Source of the DNA: Marinobacter alexandrii
Lineage (GTDB): Bacteria > Pseudomonadota > Gammaproteobacteria > Pseudomonadales > Oleiphilaceae
Assembly: GCF_005871205.1 (NCBI RefSeq)
Contig: NZ_SWKM01000014.1
Coordinates: 350,001 to 414,000, forward strand
Direction of reading: 5' to 3'
DNA: 64,000 nt
The notes under the pieces were generated by a model that was not told the DNA's origin, did no database searches, and saw only the letters and a program-made list of their open reading frames with translations. How positions within the stretch are numbered: position 1 is the stretch's first letter; each line of letters begins with the position of its first letter. The translations under genes were made by a program, and so were the position numbers. This document shows positions 51,948-60,645 of this stretch, piece by piece.

Positions 51948-52928
51948 ATGAAAAACCAAGAGCTCAACTTATTGCATGTGTTCAGCGCCATCATGACCGA
52001 AGGTTCGATCACCAGGGCGGCTGACCGCCTCGGGATGACGCAGCCTGCGGTGTCAAATGTGGTGTCCAGAATGCGCACGGCCTGGAAAGATCCGATTTTT
52101 GTGAAACGTGGTCGGCAAGTTGAACCAACGTCATACGCCCAGAGCCTCTGGGACCAGATCCGTAACCCTCTTTACGAACTCTCCAATGCGGTAAATTCGA
52201 CTCGATTTACGCCCAGCGAATCCCGCCGCACATTTCGGGTTGCCGTCACAGATCTGATTCTGGAGATGGTCTGGCAACCACTGGTTTCCGTGTTGCAGCA
52301 AAGTGCCCCTGGTATCGATCTGCATGCCGTGCCGTTTTCGCCGGCTACCGCCGCCAACCATCTGCGGGAAGCGAGTGTCGATTTCGTGATTGGTTTTTTC
52401 GAGGAGCATGATCACAGTTTGAGAAGCCTCTGGTTGTTCGATACCGGCTATGTTCTGGCGATGAGAAACGGCCATGCCCTGAGTGGCCAGGAGGTTGATC
52501 TTGAGTCGTTCCTGAGTGCTCAACATCTGCTGGCAACTATGTCTGGAGAGGCCCACGGTGTTGTCGACGACACGCTTCACAGGAGGGGGCTGGAGCGACG
52601 GCTGGCCGTGACTGTCAATCATTTTTCCGCCGTCCCGAATTTGCTCCGGAAATCTGATCTGGTTGCAACGATTCCGGAAGTCGTTACCGGTGATTGCGAG
52701 TTCTGCTCCGGAATTACCATCACAAACCTGCCGATTGATCTGGAGCCCACGAGTCTCTATCTGGCCTGGCATGCTCGCCATGACCGGGACCCCGGCATTA
52801 TCTGGATAAGGAGCGTTATCGAGCGGGTGTCCAAGGAGTGCTGGGCGAGGGCGATGGCTGCACGCGGGCGGGACTGTGGGTCCCTTGCAGGTATTGAATC
52901 TGGGGCCAACAACCGGCTCAGTATCTAA
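51948..52928 (+). CDS. LysR-family regulator (NodD-like subgroup)
   Basis: 326-residue transcription factor; ATG 51948 has GAGG just upstream. The winged helix is at 1-62: ELNLLHVFSAIMTEGSITRA and ADRLGMTQPAVSNVVSRMRT. The FVKRGRQVEPT turn and an early ligand-domain start resemble the NodD/LeuO-type subgroup, which often responds to aromatic or membrane-stress signals. It is divergent from the MarR gene, with 179 nt between start codons, a possible shared control region. A convergent AraC gene follows after an inverted repeat. Confidence 0.9.
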   Translation: MKNQELNLLHVFSAIMTEGSITRAADRLGMTQPAVSNVVSRMRTAWKDPIFVKRGRQVEPTSYAQSLWDQIRNPLYELSNAVNSTRFTPSESRRTFRVAVTDLILEMVWQPLVSVLQQSAPGIDLHAVPFSPATAANHLREASVDFVIGFFEEHDHSLRSLWLFDTGYVLAMRNGHALSGQEVDLESFLSAQHLLATMSGEAHGVVDDTLHRRGLERRLAVTVNHFSAVPNLLRKSDLVATIPEVVTGDCEFCSGITITNLPIDLEPTSLYLAWHARHDRDPGIIWIRSVIERVSKECWARAMAARGRDCGSLAGIESGANNRLSI

Positions 52929-52967
52929 CGCGCCTATACGGACGGGAGGCAGGTTGTTTTGACGGCA

Positions 52968-53008
52968 ATGAAAAGGGGCGGGGATTACGAAATCCTTGCC
53001 TTTTTCAT
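52968..53008. terminator. Bidirectional terminator between LysR and AraC genes
   Basis: A long imperfect hairpin ATGAAAAGG...GGATT-acg-AAATCC...CTTTTTCAT has A/T-rich outer arms, giving a T run on both strands, as is typical between convergent genes. Confidence 0.7.
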
Positions 53009-53019
53009 GTATAGGATAG

Positions 53020-53889
53020 CTATGCGACGTTGGCATTCTCCACAACCGTGGCGGTTTCGGCTTCCGCGGCTGTCACGTTCAGTTTCTTCCATTCCCTGGG
53101 TGTCATTCCCGTATTCTTCTTGAAGGCTCTGGAGAAACCCGAGGCGTCTTCATAACCTACCTCAAAACAAATAATCGACATTGGCTTGTCCTTCAGGATG
53201 AGTTTCTTGGCTAGGGATATCCGTGCGTTCTGCACGTATTCGCCAGGTGCCAGTCCAAGTACATTCTTGAAGTGCTGAATAAAGGTTGACCGGGACATAG
53301 CCGCAACCTCTGCCAATTTTTCCACGGACAGGTCCCCATTCAGATTGTTGTTGATGCAGCTCAGAACCCTGCTCAACTGTTTGTCTGCCAACGCTGACAA
53401 CATGCCTTTGGGCGCTTCTCCTTCCGAGACAATGTGTCTCAACACGTTCACGAAAATGACTTCCACGAGTCGGTTCATGACAGCGTCTCGTCCTTCTTGA
53501 GCTGCTTCCGCTTCAGAGAACAGAACATCCACGAAGGAACCAAGCCCCTGAACGGAAGAAAGAGGCAGTACGACGGATGAGGGAAGAGCCTCCAGAACTG
53601 GATTGCGCGAGCCGGTCTGAAACTTGATCGACGCACAAATCATCTCCGCACCCTCACGATTGCCGCTGAAAAGCTGATGCGGTTGCGAGCGCACCGAAAA
53701 AATCATCGTCGGTTCATTGAGCGTAATCTTTTCCCTGTTCGCTTCGATGATGTCCAGTTCTCCCGAGCGAAGTACATGAATGTAGCCGGTTCCCTCTTCT
53801 TCAAAGGAGGCGAGCCCGCAGAGCTGGCCCCGAAAGAAGACGCCTGCGTTCACATTCAATTGGTCGAGTATGTAAGAAAGCCGGTCCAT
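53020..53889 (-). CDS. AraC-family regulator (cupin-type sensor)
   Basis: 289-residue transcription factor; ATG 53889 has GGAG 6 nt upstream, in preference to a GTG two codons earlier. The N-terminal cupin domain (about 10-170, AraC_binding_6-like, with FFRGQLCGLASFEEEGTGYI) precedes two helix-turn-helix motifs: LSVEKLAEVAAMSRSTFIQH (about 195-214) and KPMSIICFEVGYEDASGFSR (about 245-264). It is divergent from the YHS protein and bufferin genes, separated by 109 nt, so it may control them (inference). Confidence 0.9.
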   Translation of the reverse strand: MDRLSYILDQLNVNAGVFFRGQLCGLASFEEEGTGYIHVLRSGELDIIEANREKITLNEPTMIFSVRSQPHQLFSGNREGAEMICASIKFQTGSRNPVLEALPSSVVLPLSSVQGLGSFVDVLFSEAEAAQEGRDAVMNRLVEVIFVNVLRHIVSEGEAPKGMLSALADKQLSRVLSCINNNLNGDLSVEKLAEVAAMSRSTFIQHFKNVLGLAPGEYVQNARISLAKKLILKDKPMSIICFEVGYEDASGFSRAFKKNTGMTPREWKKLNVTAAEAETATVVENANVA

Positions 53890-53998
53890 AAGCACTCCAG
53901 ATAATCTGCATAAAAGTTTGAACGATCGTACGCATTCAGTACCCCGGCAGCCCTTAATGTTTCAGACGTAGTCATCATTCACTCAAAGGAGATACCCA

Positions 53999-54469
53999 AT
54001 GACTCGTTTCAAGAAACTTCGTGCCCTGGTTGCTGTTGCCTCTATGAGCGCCGCCTTCGGTGCCTTTGCGGCCGATATCGATATGAACGCAAACGCCAAC
54101 GACGTCGCCATTAGCGGCTACGATCCGGTGGCCTATTTCTCGGATTCAGAGGCCACCAAAGGTTCTGAGGAATATACCGCTACCTACAAGAACGCGATCT
54201 ATCACTTCTCGAGCGCAGAGAACCGTGATCTGTTCCGGGCCGCCCCCAGCAGTTACGCACCCCAGTACGGCGGTTACTGTGCGTTCGGCGTAACCATGGA
54301 GAAGAAATTCGACGTGGATCCAGAGGCCTGGAGGATCGTCGACAACAAGCTTTACCTAAACCTGAACAAGGACGTGCAGAAGCGCTGGCTCACCGATGTT
54401 CCGGGCTACATCGCCAATGCAAACGACATCTGGCCGGACATCAAGACGGTCGAAGCGTCTGCTCTGTAA
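53999..54469 (+). CDS. Exported YHS-domain protein
   Basis: 156-residue periplasmic protein. A Sec signal ends at AAFGAFA near residue 22. The YHS domain follows with ISGYDPVAYFSDSEATKGSE, the YKNAIYHFSSAENRDLF segment, and YAPQYGGYCAFGVTMEKKF with its single conserved cysteine. YHS domains are short and linked to metal or copper handling, for example in copper ATPases. It is divergent from an AraC gene and 85 nt before the bufferin precursor, which supports a metal-related job. The biochemical function is not established. Confidence 0.88.
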   Translation: MTRFKKLRALVAVASMSAAFGAFAADIDMNANANDVAISGYDPVAYFSDSEATKGSEEYTATYKNAIYHFSSAENRDLFRAAPSSYAPQYGGYCAFGVTMEKKFDVDPEAWRIVDNKLYLNLNKDVQKRWLTDVPGYIANANDIWPDIKTVEASAL

Positions 54470-54499
54470 ACCCACATCAGTGATCTAACCAAGTCCTCT

Positions 54500-54528
54500 G
54501 GGTCCTTGCATCACCAAGGCAAGGACCC
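54500..54528 (+). other. Inverted repeat between the YHS and bufferin genes
   Basis: GGGTCCTTGC-N9-GCAAGGACCC is a perfect 10-bp stem without T run. It may attenuate or partly end YHS transcription, or stabilise its 3' end before the bufferin genes. Confidence 0.5.
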
Positions 54529-54554
54529 TGAATCAACTCTGAAAGGTGATCGAT

Positions 54555-54842
54555 ATGAACCAGAAGCTTCTTTTCAGCGCGGCGCTGGCCGCAGCATTGG
54601 CCGGTGCCATGGCGGCACCGTTGGCCCACGCGGGAGGCAAGGAAAAGTGTTACGGCATCTCACCAGTCGGCGGAAACGACTGCGCGAACCTTGCCGGAAC
54701 CCACTCCTGCGCAGGACAGGCAAAAACTGCGAACGACCCGGGTGAGTATCAGGTTGTCGAAAAAGGTACCTGTAACGACCTGGGTGGTTTTGACAAGGAC
54801 GTGGCACTGGAAATCATTGCCGCTGAGAAAAGCAAAGGCTAA
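54555..54842 (+). CDS. bufA1: Bufferin-type RiPP precursor BufA1 (DUF2282)
   Basis: 95-residue precursor. Unusually for a RiPP, it starts with a Sec signal (residues 1-26, ending PLAHA). The mature part carries the four conserved cysteines of the family at 32 (KEKCYGI), 43 (GNDCAN), 52 (HSCAGQ) and 73 (KGTCND). In studied bufferins some cysteines are converted to thiooxazoles by the partner MNIO enzyme, and the exported peptide sequesters copper. ATG 54555 follows GAAAGG. bufB starts 5 nt after the stop. The number of modified residues here is unknown. Confidence 0.93.
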   Translation: MNQKLLFSAALAAALAGAMAAPLAHAGGKEKCYGISPVGGNDCANLAGTHSCAGQAKTANDPGEYQVVEKGTCNDLGGFDKDVALEIIAAEKSKG

Positions 54843-54847
54843 GTGGC

Positions 54848-55759
54848 ATGAGTGATCGTCAGGACACGGTCCCATTAACGCGCATGTTCACCAATACCGC
54901 TGTCGGTGTTGGTTTGCGACCAGATCACTACCAGGACGCTCTGGAGAATGCTTCGGCGGTGGATTTCCTTGAGGTGCATTCGGAGAATTTCTTTGCAGAG
55001 GCGGGCATGGCCGTCGAGCTATTAGAGGAAATATCGGCCGAAACACCGATAAGCCTGCATGGAACGTCCGCAGGGCTGGGGTCGGTTGAGGCTGTTCCTG
55101 ACGATTATCTCGAGAAACTTAGGCGCCTTGTTGATCGGGTAGACCCGATATTGGTGTCCGACCATCTGTGTTTCACCTGGGCACGGATTGGGGGCCGGAT
55201 TTTTCATGGTGGCGATCTTCTGCCAATCCCTTACACGAAAGAAAGCCTTCACCACGCAGTAAATAACATCGATCGCTTGCAGTCGTACCTGGGACGTCAG
55301 ATTGCCGTCGAGAATGTATGCGCCTATATCGATTTCGACCAGGGTGATTTCGATGAGGCCGAGTTTCTCAGTGAAATTGTCGTCCGTACTGGCTGCGGAT
55401 TGATCCTTGATATCAATAATCTGATGGTCAATGCCCGCAATGCTCGGGTCGGTGAGCCGGAGAGTTATTTTGACCACTATGTAAGGTCGGTGGATAGCAG
55501 TGCAATTCTCGAAATTCACCTGGCTGGATCAACGCCCGTCGAAGATCAGGATCTTCTGATTGATGACCATGCCTGCCCGGTTTCCGGGGCTGGATGGGAA
55601 AGCTATCAGAGAGCGCTTACCGAAATCGGACCGAAACCTACGTTGATCGAATGGGACAACAACCTACCATCATGGGGCGCACTCCTGGGTGAGGCAACCA
55701 AAGCAAGAAAGGCGCAACGTCGCGCGTTCAGCAGGAGGCGCAGTTATGAATCTGTCTGA
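54848..55759 (+). CDS. bufB: MNIO-family RiPP maturase BufB (DUF692)
   Basis: 303-residue multinuclear non-heme iron oxidative enzyme with a TIM-barrel fold. It should modify cysteines of the BufA1 precursor. Iron-ligand regions of the family are present: LEVHSENFF (about 38), SLHGTSAGLGS (about 67), VSDHLCFTWA (about 101), VENVCAYIDF, LDINNLMVNARN (His/Asn/Asp set), IHLAGSTP, DDHACPVS and LIEWDNNLPSW. Length is normal for MbnB/BufB. bufC begins 14 nt before its stop, so translation is coupled. Confidence 0.94.
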   Translation: MSDRQDTVPLTRMFTNTAVGVGLRPDHYQDALENASAVDFLEVHSENFFAEAGMAVELLEEISAETPISLHGTSAGLGSVEAVPDDYLEKLRRLVDRVDPILVSDHLCFTWARIGGRIFHGGDLLPIPYTKESLHHAVNNIDRLQSYLGRQIAVENVCAYIDFDQGDFDEAEFLSEIVVRTGCGLILDINNLMVNARNARVGEPESYFDHYVRSVDSSAILEIHLAGSTPVEDQDLLIDDHACPVSGAGWESYQRALTEIGPKPTLIEWDNNLPSWGALLGEATKARKAQRRAFSRRRSYESV

Positions 55760-56495
55760 GTACCAGTGTCAGTTTCTGGGGTTTCTGTTTGGCGAGACCA
55801 ACTCAATGCAGTTGCCAAATGCAGACGTCTATCGGTTCGGCGTGGAAGCAAAAGCAGTTCGTGCCATTGAGAACAGCTACCCAACGGTAAAAACATTGCT
55901 CGGGCCCACAGTCTTTCAGGGGGTGGTCGTGGACTATCTCCGGACGATCAAGAAGCAAAGCGGCGACTGGTCTGATTTCGGATGGGGCTTCCCGAGCTGG
56001 ATCATCTCTCATCGCATCTCAGACCAGGTGCCTTATCTCTCTGATGTTGCTCGCCTGGACGGTTACGTGAGTCGGGCTGAGCGAAGGCCCTTTGACGAGG
56101 TGAATTTCGAGAGCTTTTCCAACATTGGGAAAGACCTTTCCGAGTGCACTTTGATCCTCAACCGTGGGCTTGAGCTGTTCAGATCGACTTATCCGATTGT
56201 CAGTATCTGGGAAGCGCACAAAAGCGCCGAGCCCAGAGACACCCTCAGCTTTGCCCAGGCAAAACGAATGATCGCCCAGGGTAGGGGGCAGAATGCCCTG
56301 ATTTACCGAACGGGTTGGCGGGGGATGGCGGAGTCCATTTCAGAGAATGACGTGGCGGTTCTGAGCCATCTCAGGGAGCAACAGAGTATCGCCCGGGCCT
56401 TCGCCAAGAACGTTCTTCTGGAAAAGAACTTCGCCGGTTGGCTGCAAGACATGATTGCAAAGGGAGTCATTGTTGGTGCCCGAACTATTCATTAA
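55746..56495 (+). CDS. bufC: RiPP maturation partner BufC (DUF2063)
   Basis: 249-residue protein. ATG 55746 has GGAGG 9 nt upstream. An all-helical N-terminal DUF2063 part (about 1-95) includes VEAKAVRAIENSYPTVKTLLG and FGWGFPSWIISH, and a C-terminal domain follows (about 110-245). It is thought to bring the precursor to the MNIO enzyme. It overlaps bufB and is followed after 12 nt by the DoxX gene, the standard order of bufferin operons. Older annotations call this a DNA-binding domain, which the context does not support. Confidence 0.9.
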   Translation: MNLSEYQCQFLGFLFGETNSMQLPNADVYRFGVEAKAVRAIENSYPTVKTLLGPTVFQGVVVDYLRTIKKQSGDWSDFGWGFPSWIISHRISDQVPYLSDVARLDGYVSRAERRPFDEVNFESFSNIGKDLSECTLILNRGLELFRSTYPIVSIWEAHKSAEPRDTLSFAQAKRMIAQGRGQNALIYRTGWRGMAESISENDVAVLSHLREQQSIARAFAKNVLLEKNFAGWLQDMIAKGVIVGARTIH

Positions 56496-56507
56496 CAGGA
56501 GATTGAA

Positions 56508-56963
56508 ATGAAAACATTAGCGTACGGTTTATATGGTTTGAATGACTCGGTTCAGCGCATGGTGAGAAATCTGCTGCCGGCAGCGCTGCTTTTGGGCCGC
56601 CTATACGTGGCCTGGGTTTTTTTCAAAGCGGGCCTGACAAAGATTGATGACTGGGGAACAACGCTGTTTCTGTTTGAAGAAGAGTACAGCGTCCCGCTCT
56701 TGCACCCGGAGGTTGCAGCTTTCCTCGCCACCTTCGGAGAACTAGTCTTTCCCGTTCTGCTGGTGTTTGGTCTGTTTTCGCTCGTGTCTTCGGCGGGCCT
56801 GTTTGTCATTAATATCGTCGCGGTTATCAGCCTGGAGGTGATCGCGCCGGCGGCTGAGCTTTATCACATTGTCTGGGGCCTCATTCTTATGGCCGTCGCC
56901 ATGTGTGGTCCTGGTTTGTTTTCCCTGGACAAGATGATCAGTGCTCGACTGAGGCGAGCCTGA
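56508..56963 (+). CDS. DoxX-family membrane protein of the bufferin operon
   Basis: 151-residue inner-membrane protein with four hydrophobic segments, near 20-38 (AALLLGRLYVAWVFFKAGL), 66-84, 88-110 and 115-135. The DoxX signature is FFKAGLTKIDDW. DoxX proteins commonly close bufferin operons. The role could be in redox or membrane transfer but is not established. GGAG lies upstream of ATG. Confidence 0.88.
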   Translation: MKTLAYGLYGLNDSVQRMVRNLLPAALLLGRLYVAWVFFKAGLTKIDDWGTTLFLFEEEYSVPLLHPEVAAFLATFGELVFPVLLVFGLFSLVSSAGLFVINIVAVISLEVIAPAAELYHIVWGLILMAVAMCGPGLFSLDKMISARLRRA

Positions 56964-57079
56964 GCACGTATCCCTTATCCCTTACCCCTTGGCGCATTTG
57001 GTATTCACCCTTGCATCAATCTTGTCGGCTGAATGCGCCCTTTTTATTCCCTGATGATGTTCTCTGGAGGTTGTTGATT

Positions 57080-57418
57080 GTGGCAATTGTAAATCTGAAT
57101 TCATTTGATGAGCTTGGCGAACTTGCCAACACGCGCGAGTGGCTGCTCCTAGACTTCTGGGCATCCTGGTGTGCCCCGTGTAAGGCAATGAACCCGGTTT
57201 TGGAACAGTTCAGTGAGCTGAATCCGAAAACCGCGGTAATAAAAGTTGATGTGGATAACAAGCAGGACCTTGCTGTGAAATTTGGCGTCAGGGCGATTCC
57301 GACTGTGGTATTGCTGAGGCGCGATCAGTTCCTGGGGCAGGACACGGGATCCAAGTCCTTAAGCGATCTGACAGATTGGATTGACGGGCTAAAGCAAACG
57401 GCGTCGCAGCCGGCGTGA
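57080..57418 (+). CDS. Thioredoxin with GTG start
   Basis: 112-residue thioredoxin. The active site is FWASWCAPCKAMNP (about 24-37), the cis-Pro loop is VRAIPTVVLL, and a core Asp lies in IKVDVDNKQ. I start at GTG 57080 because GGAGG lies 9 nt upstream; a longer reading from 56903 would overlap the DoxX gene and add non-thioredoxin residues. It could be transcribed with the bufferin operon (116-nt gap) and might keep cysteines reduced, but it is cytoplasmic with no signal peptide. A strong terminator follows. Confidence 0.9.
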   Translation: MAIVNLNSFDELGELANTREWLLLDFWASWCAPCKAMNPVLEQFSELNPKTAVIKVDVDNKQDLAVKFGVRAIPTVVLLRRDQFLGQDTGSKSLSDLTDWIDGLKQTASQPA

Positions 57419-57450
57419 GCTGTTGACGATTTGAGGAGTTAACTCAGTTT

Positions 57451-57474
57451 GCCGGGCTTCAGCCCGGCTTTTTT
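57451..57474 (+). terminator. Rho-independent terminator after thioredoxin
   Basis: GCCGGGC-ttca-GCCCGGC is followed by six T residues. It ends the bufferin-thioredoxin transcription direction. Confidence 0.92.
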
Positions 57475-57559
57475 ATGCAACGAGATAGGCGATAATCAGA
57501 ATCCGACCAGACCGAGTTTATTGTTTGCGCTTGCCAGGCCTACGGAGACCCATTCGCCA

Positions 57560-58960
57560 ATGACTGTGGATTTGCCCAGATACCAGATTCTCGAGGGTAC
57601 CCTGCGACAGCAGATCGAAAGTGGTCGCTGGCGACGCGGTGAGCGGTTGCCATCCATTAGGGCGCTTTGCCACCATTATGGTTTTTCAAAAATCACGGTT
57701 CAGCACGCCCTGCAAAAACTGGAAGCGCAGGGCTTTGTCGAGGCCCGTGAGAGGAGTGGTTTTTTTGTTTCGGGGGACCCGGGAGAATTCGAGAGCCCAC
57801 GTCATGCCTCGATAATGGAGGCTCCCAAACCTGTTTCGGTGAGTGAGGTATTCCAGGACATCATGACCCGCAGCGCGGCTTTTGATTTGCTCCCTGGTCT
57901 CCACCGAGACGAACCACCGCCGGGAATCATTCAGTTGAATCGATCTATCGGTCGTGCACTGAGGCGCCAACGAGGGAGCTTTCAATACTACGACGAGCCC
58001 GCAGGCGATCGGGAGCTGAGACACCAGCTTGCGTTGCGTTTCGCCAAGAGGGGGTGGACTGCAGAGGCTGATCAGTTTTGCGTGACATCTGGTTGCCAGC
58101 AATCGCTCTTCCTGGCGTTGATGGCCGTATGCCAGCGGGGCGACGTAGTCGCGGTAGAGGCGCCGGGATTTTATGGCGTCCTTCAGTTACTTGAGCAACT
58201 GCAACTGAAGGTTGTCGAGATTCCGGCGTCGCCGCAGAACGGTATGGATATTTCTGCGCTTGAAGAAGCTGTTCAGGTTTGGGACGTCAAAGCCTGCGTG
58301 GTATCGCCGTCGTTTGCCACTCCCACTGGCGCCGTCATGCCCTCCGGTGCGCGCCGATGTTTGCTCGAACTTGCAGATCGGTACGAGCTTGCCGTTATCG
58401 AGGATGATATCTACGCCGAATCTGGTTGGCGTGGGGTGCCAGACACCCTCAAAGCAATGGACGGATCTGATCGCGTGATCCATTGCAGTTCTTTTTCCAA
58501 GGTTCTATCGCGGGACCTCCGTCTGGGGTGGGTTTCTGGTGGTCGGTGGCACTCGAAGATACTTCAGCTGAAACTGACGTCTCAACTCGCGAGCAGCCGC
58601 TTTTTGCAACAAGGTGTGGCGGAATTCATTGCTGAGGGTGGCTACACCGCTTTCCTTCGCCGATTCAGACAAAGTCTGCAGCTGCAACGTGATCAGTTAC
58701 TGGGGTTGATTGGCGCATGGCCAGTACCCTTGCGGGCAACGACGCCCCAAGGTGGTCTGACTCTGTGGGCGGAATTGCCTGACGACGTAGACACGCTGGG
58801 CCTTTATTCCAGGGCGCTGGAAGAAGGTATCGTGATAACTCCCGGCAGTCTTTTTTCGGTTTCCGGGAGCTTTTCGAACTGTTTAAGGATCAGCTTTGCG
58901 CATCGCTGGAACGAGGCCAGAGTTGGTGCCGTGAAGAGGCTTTCTGAACTTGTCACCTGA
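57560..58960 (+). CDS. MocR-family regulator (GntR helix-turn-helix plus aminotransferase domain)
   Basis: 466-residue transcription factor. ATG 57560 precedes the GntR winged helix (about 5-72), with GERLPSIRALCHHYGFSKIT. A long linker is followed by a fold-type I aminotransferase domain (about 115-460). The PLP lysine is in HCSSFSKVLSRDLRLGWVSG (about 314) and the Asp in AVIEDDIYAES. Such proteins usually regulate PLP, GABA or amino-acid genes. Which genes it controls is unclear; ccoG follows on the same strand after 115 nt. Confidence 0.91.
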   Translation: MTVDLPRYQILEGTLRQQIESGRWRRGERLPSIRALCHHYGFSKITVQHALQKLEAQGFVEARERSGFFVSGDPGEFESPRHASIMEAPKPVSVSEVFQDIMTRSAAFDLLPGLHRDEPPPGIIQLNRSIGRALRRQRGSFQYYDEPAGDRELRHQLALRFAKRGWTAEADQFCVTSGCQQSLFLALMAVCQRGDVVAVEAPGFYGVLQLLEQLQLKVVEIPASPQNGMDISALEEAVQVWDVKACVVSPSFATPTGAVMPSGARRCLLELADRYELAVIEDDIYAESGWRGVPDTLKAMDGSDRVIHCSSFSKVLSRDLRLGWVSGGRWHSKILQLKLTSQLASSRFLQQGVAEFIAEGGYTAFLRRFRQSLQLQRDQLLGLIGAWPVPLRATTPQGGLTLWAELPDDVDTLGLYSRALEEGIVITPGSLFSVSGSFSNCLRISFAHRWNEARVGAVKRLSELVT

Positions 58961-59075
58961 TCAGTGGCCATCTGTCCCTATTAATTCTTAAAAAAGTGGT
59001 CCTGCCCCTATTCGTTGCGACTCATTATCCTGCCAGCACGCGTTTCTGAACGAATACTGGCAAGGTGCGTAACCA

Positions 59076-60470
59076 ATGAGTCAACGAATCCCCGTTACAC
59101 AAATCGAACCCTCACCCTCAGGCTCTGGGGCCGACCAGAAAATTCAGCCTCGGAGCTTTAACGGCTTCTATCGTCGACTAAGGATTATAGGTGGCTCCGT
59201 TCTCTTTGCCCTGTATTTCGGTGTGGCCTGGCTAAACTGGGGTGGCAGGCAGGCGGTTCTCTGGGACCTTTCCGACAAGAAATTCCATATCTTTTCGGCG
59301 ACGTTCTGGCCCGAGGATCTGGTACTGCTCTCCGCTATCCTTCTGATTTGCGCCTTCGGATTGTTCTTTCTCACCGTACTGGCTGGCAGGGTATGGTGTG
59401 GTTACGCTTGCCCCCAAAGTGTCTGGACCTGGGTGTTCTTGTGGACGGAGCGGCTGGCAGAGGGGGATCGTTCCAAGCGAATCAAACTGGATGGCGCGCC
59501 CTTAAGCCTGGGCAAGGTTGCCCGCCGAGGCTACAAACACAGTCTGTGGTTGTTGATCAGTCTGGCAACCGCCATCACCTTCGTGGGCTACTTCACTCCG
59601 ATTCGGGACCTGGTCACTGACTTCACTAGCCTCAGAGCATCCGGCTGGGCTGTTTTCTGGGTCCTGTTCTTTACTGCAGCGACCTACTTGAATGCAGGCT
59701 GGCTCAGAGAGAAGGTTTGTTTCCATATGTGCCCTTACGGCCGGTTTCAGTCGTCCATGGTGGACGAAGATTCCCTGGTCATTTCCTATGATGCGGCACG
59801 TGGTGAACCCCGAGGATCTCGCCGGAAAGACGACGTTCAATCGGCTGTTGGCCTCGGAGATTGTATTGACTGCCAGATGTGCGTTCAGGTGTGCCCAACC
59901 GGCATCGATATACGCGACGGCCTGCAGATGGAGTGTATCGGATGTGCTGCCTGCATCGACGCCTGTGACTCGATCATGGACAAGATGGGATACGACCGCG
60001 GGCTGGTTCGTTATGCCAGTGAGCGTGAGCTGCAGGGCGGAAGATCAAGCCTATTGAGACCGCGACTGGTCGGTTATTTCGCCTTTCTCGTCGTTATGAT
60101 CGGACTCTTTTCCTGGGGTGTGGGGTCGAGGCCCCTGGTGACGTTGGATGTGGAGCGAGATCGGGGAATGTACCGTTTCACAAGCGATGGCAAAGTCGAG
60201 AACAGTTATCTGCTCAAACTCACGAATAAGAGCCCTAGCCCAAAATCTCTGGTTATTACCGTTGGAGGGATTAAGGGGAGCACGGTTGCAGGACCGGACG
60301 GCATTGTCCTGGAGGCCGGTGAGAAGGCGGAAATCCCGTTCTCCATTGCCTCCCATTCGGCTGTTCTGCTGAGCGGAGCCAATGACATCGTGTTTCAGGT
60401 TAGCGCACCGAATCAGCAAGAAGAGATGATTACGGCGACCAGTACCTTTATTGGTCCGCACGTAAATTGA
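59076..60470 (+). CDS. ccoG: Cytochrome cbb3 oxidase accessory protein CcoG (RdxA/FixG)
   Basis: 464-residue inner-membrane iron-sulfur protein. Membrane segments lie near 37-55, 85-107 and 155-175, with GRVWCGYACPQSVWTW in the second-segment region and another near 195-213 followed by CFHMCPYGRFQSSMVD. Two cytoplasmic [4Fe-4S] motifs are CIDCQMCVQVCPTGID (about 266-281) and CIGCAACIDACDSIMD. A last membrane segment near 330 leads to an Ig-like C-terminal domain. CcoG reduces Cu(II) for delivery to cbb3-type oxidase. It stands alone here without ccoNOPQ or ccoIS in the window. Confidence 0.95.
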   Translation: MSQRIPVTQIEPSPSGSGADQKIQPRSFNGFYRRLRIIGGSVLFALYFGVAWLNWGGRQAVLWDLSDKKFHIFSATFWPEDLVLLSAILLICAFGLFFLTVLAGRVWCGYACPQSVWTWVFLWTERLAEGDRSKRIKLDGAPLSLGKVARRGYKHSLWLLISLATAITFVGYFTPIRDLVTDFTSLRASGWAVFWVLFFTAATYLNAGWLREKVCFHMCPYGRFQSSMVDEDSLVISYDAARGEPRGSRRKDDVQSAVGLGDCIDCQMCVQVCPTGIDIRDGLQMECIGCAACIDACDSIMDKMGYDRGLVRYASERELQGGRSSLLRPRLVGYFAFLVVMIGLFSWGVGSRPLVTLDVERDRGMYRFTSDGKVENSYLLKLTNKSPSPKSLVITVGGIKGSTVAGPDGIVLEAGEKAEIPFSIASHSAVLLSGANDIVFQVSAPNQQEEMITATSTFIGPHVN

Positions 60471-60521
60471 ATGGCTCTGAGTACTGACAAGGTGAGGGGG
60501 CGGGGCGGATTCCGGTGTTTT

Positions 60522-60555
60522 GGGGCAGACAGGCTTCAAAGGACCTGCCTGCCCC
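60522..60555. terminator. Inverted repeat after ccoG, probable terminator
   Basis: GGGGCAGACAGG-N10-CCTGCCTGCCCC (one mismatch) sits between ccoG and the convergent DUF1348 gene. It lacks a T run. Confidence 0.55.
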
Positions 60556-60645
60556 GGAGAGTACGGCTAGGAACCCTTGCAGAAAAGTTCGACACGAATG
60601 CCGCTGGGCTCAAAAAGCATTATGTGCCCCCTATAGGAAGAGTCA

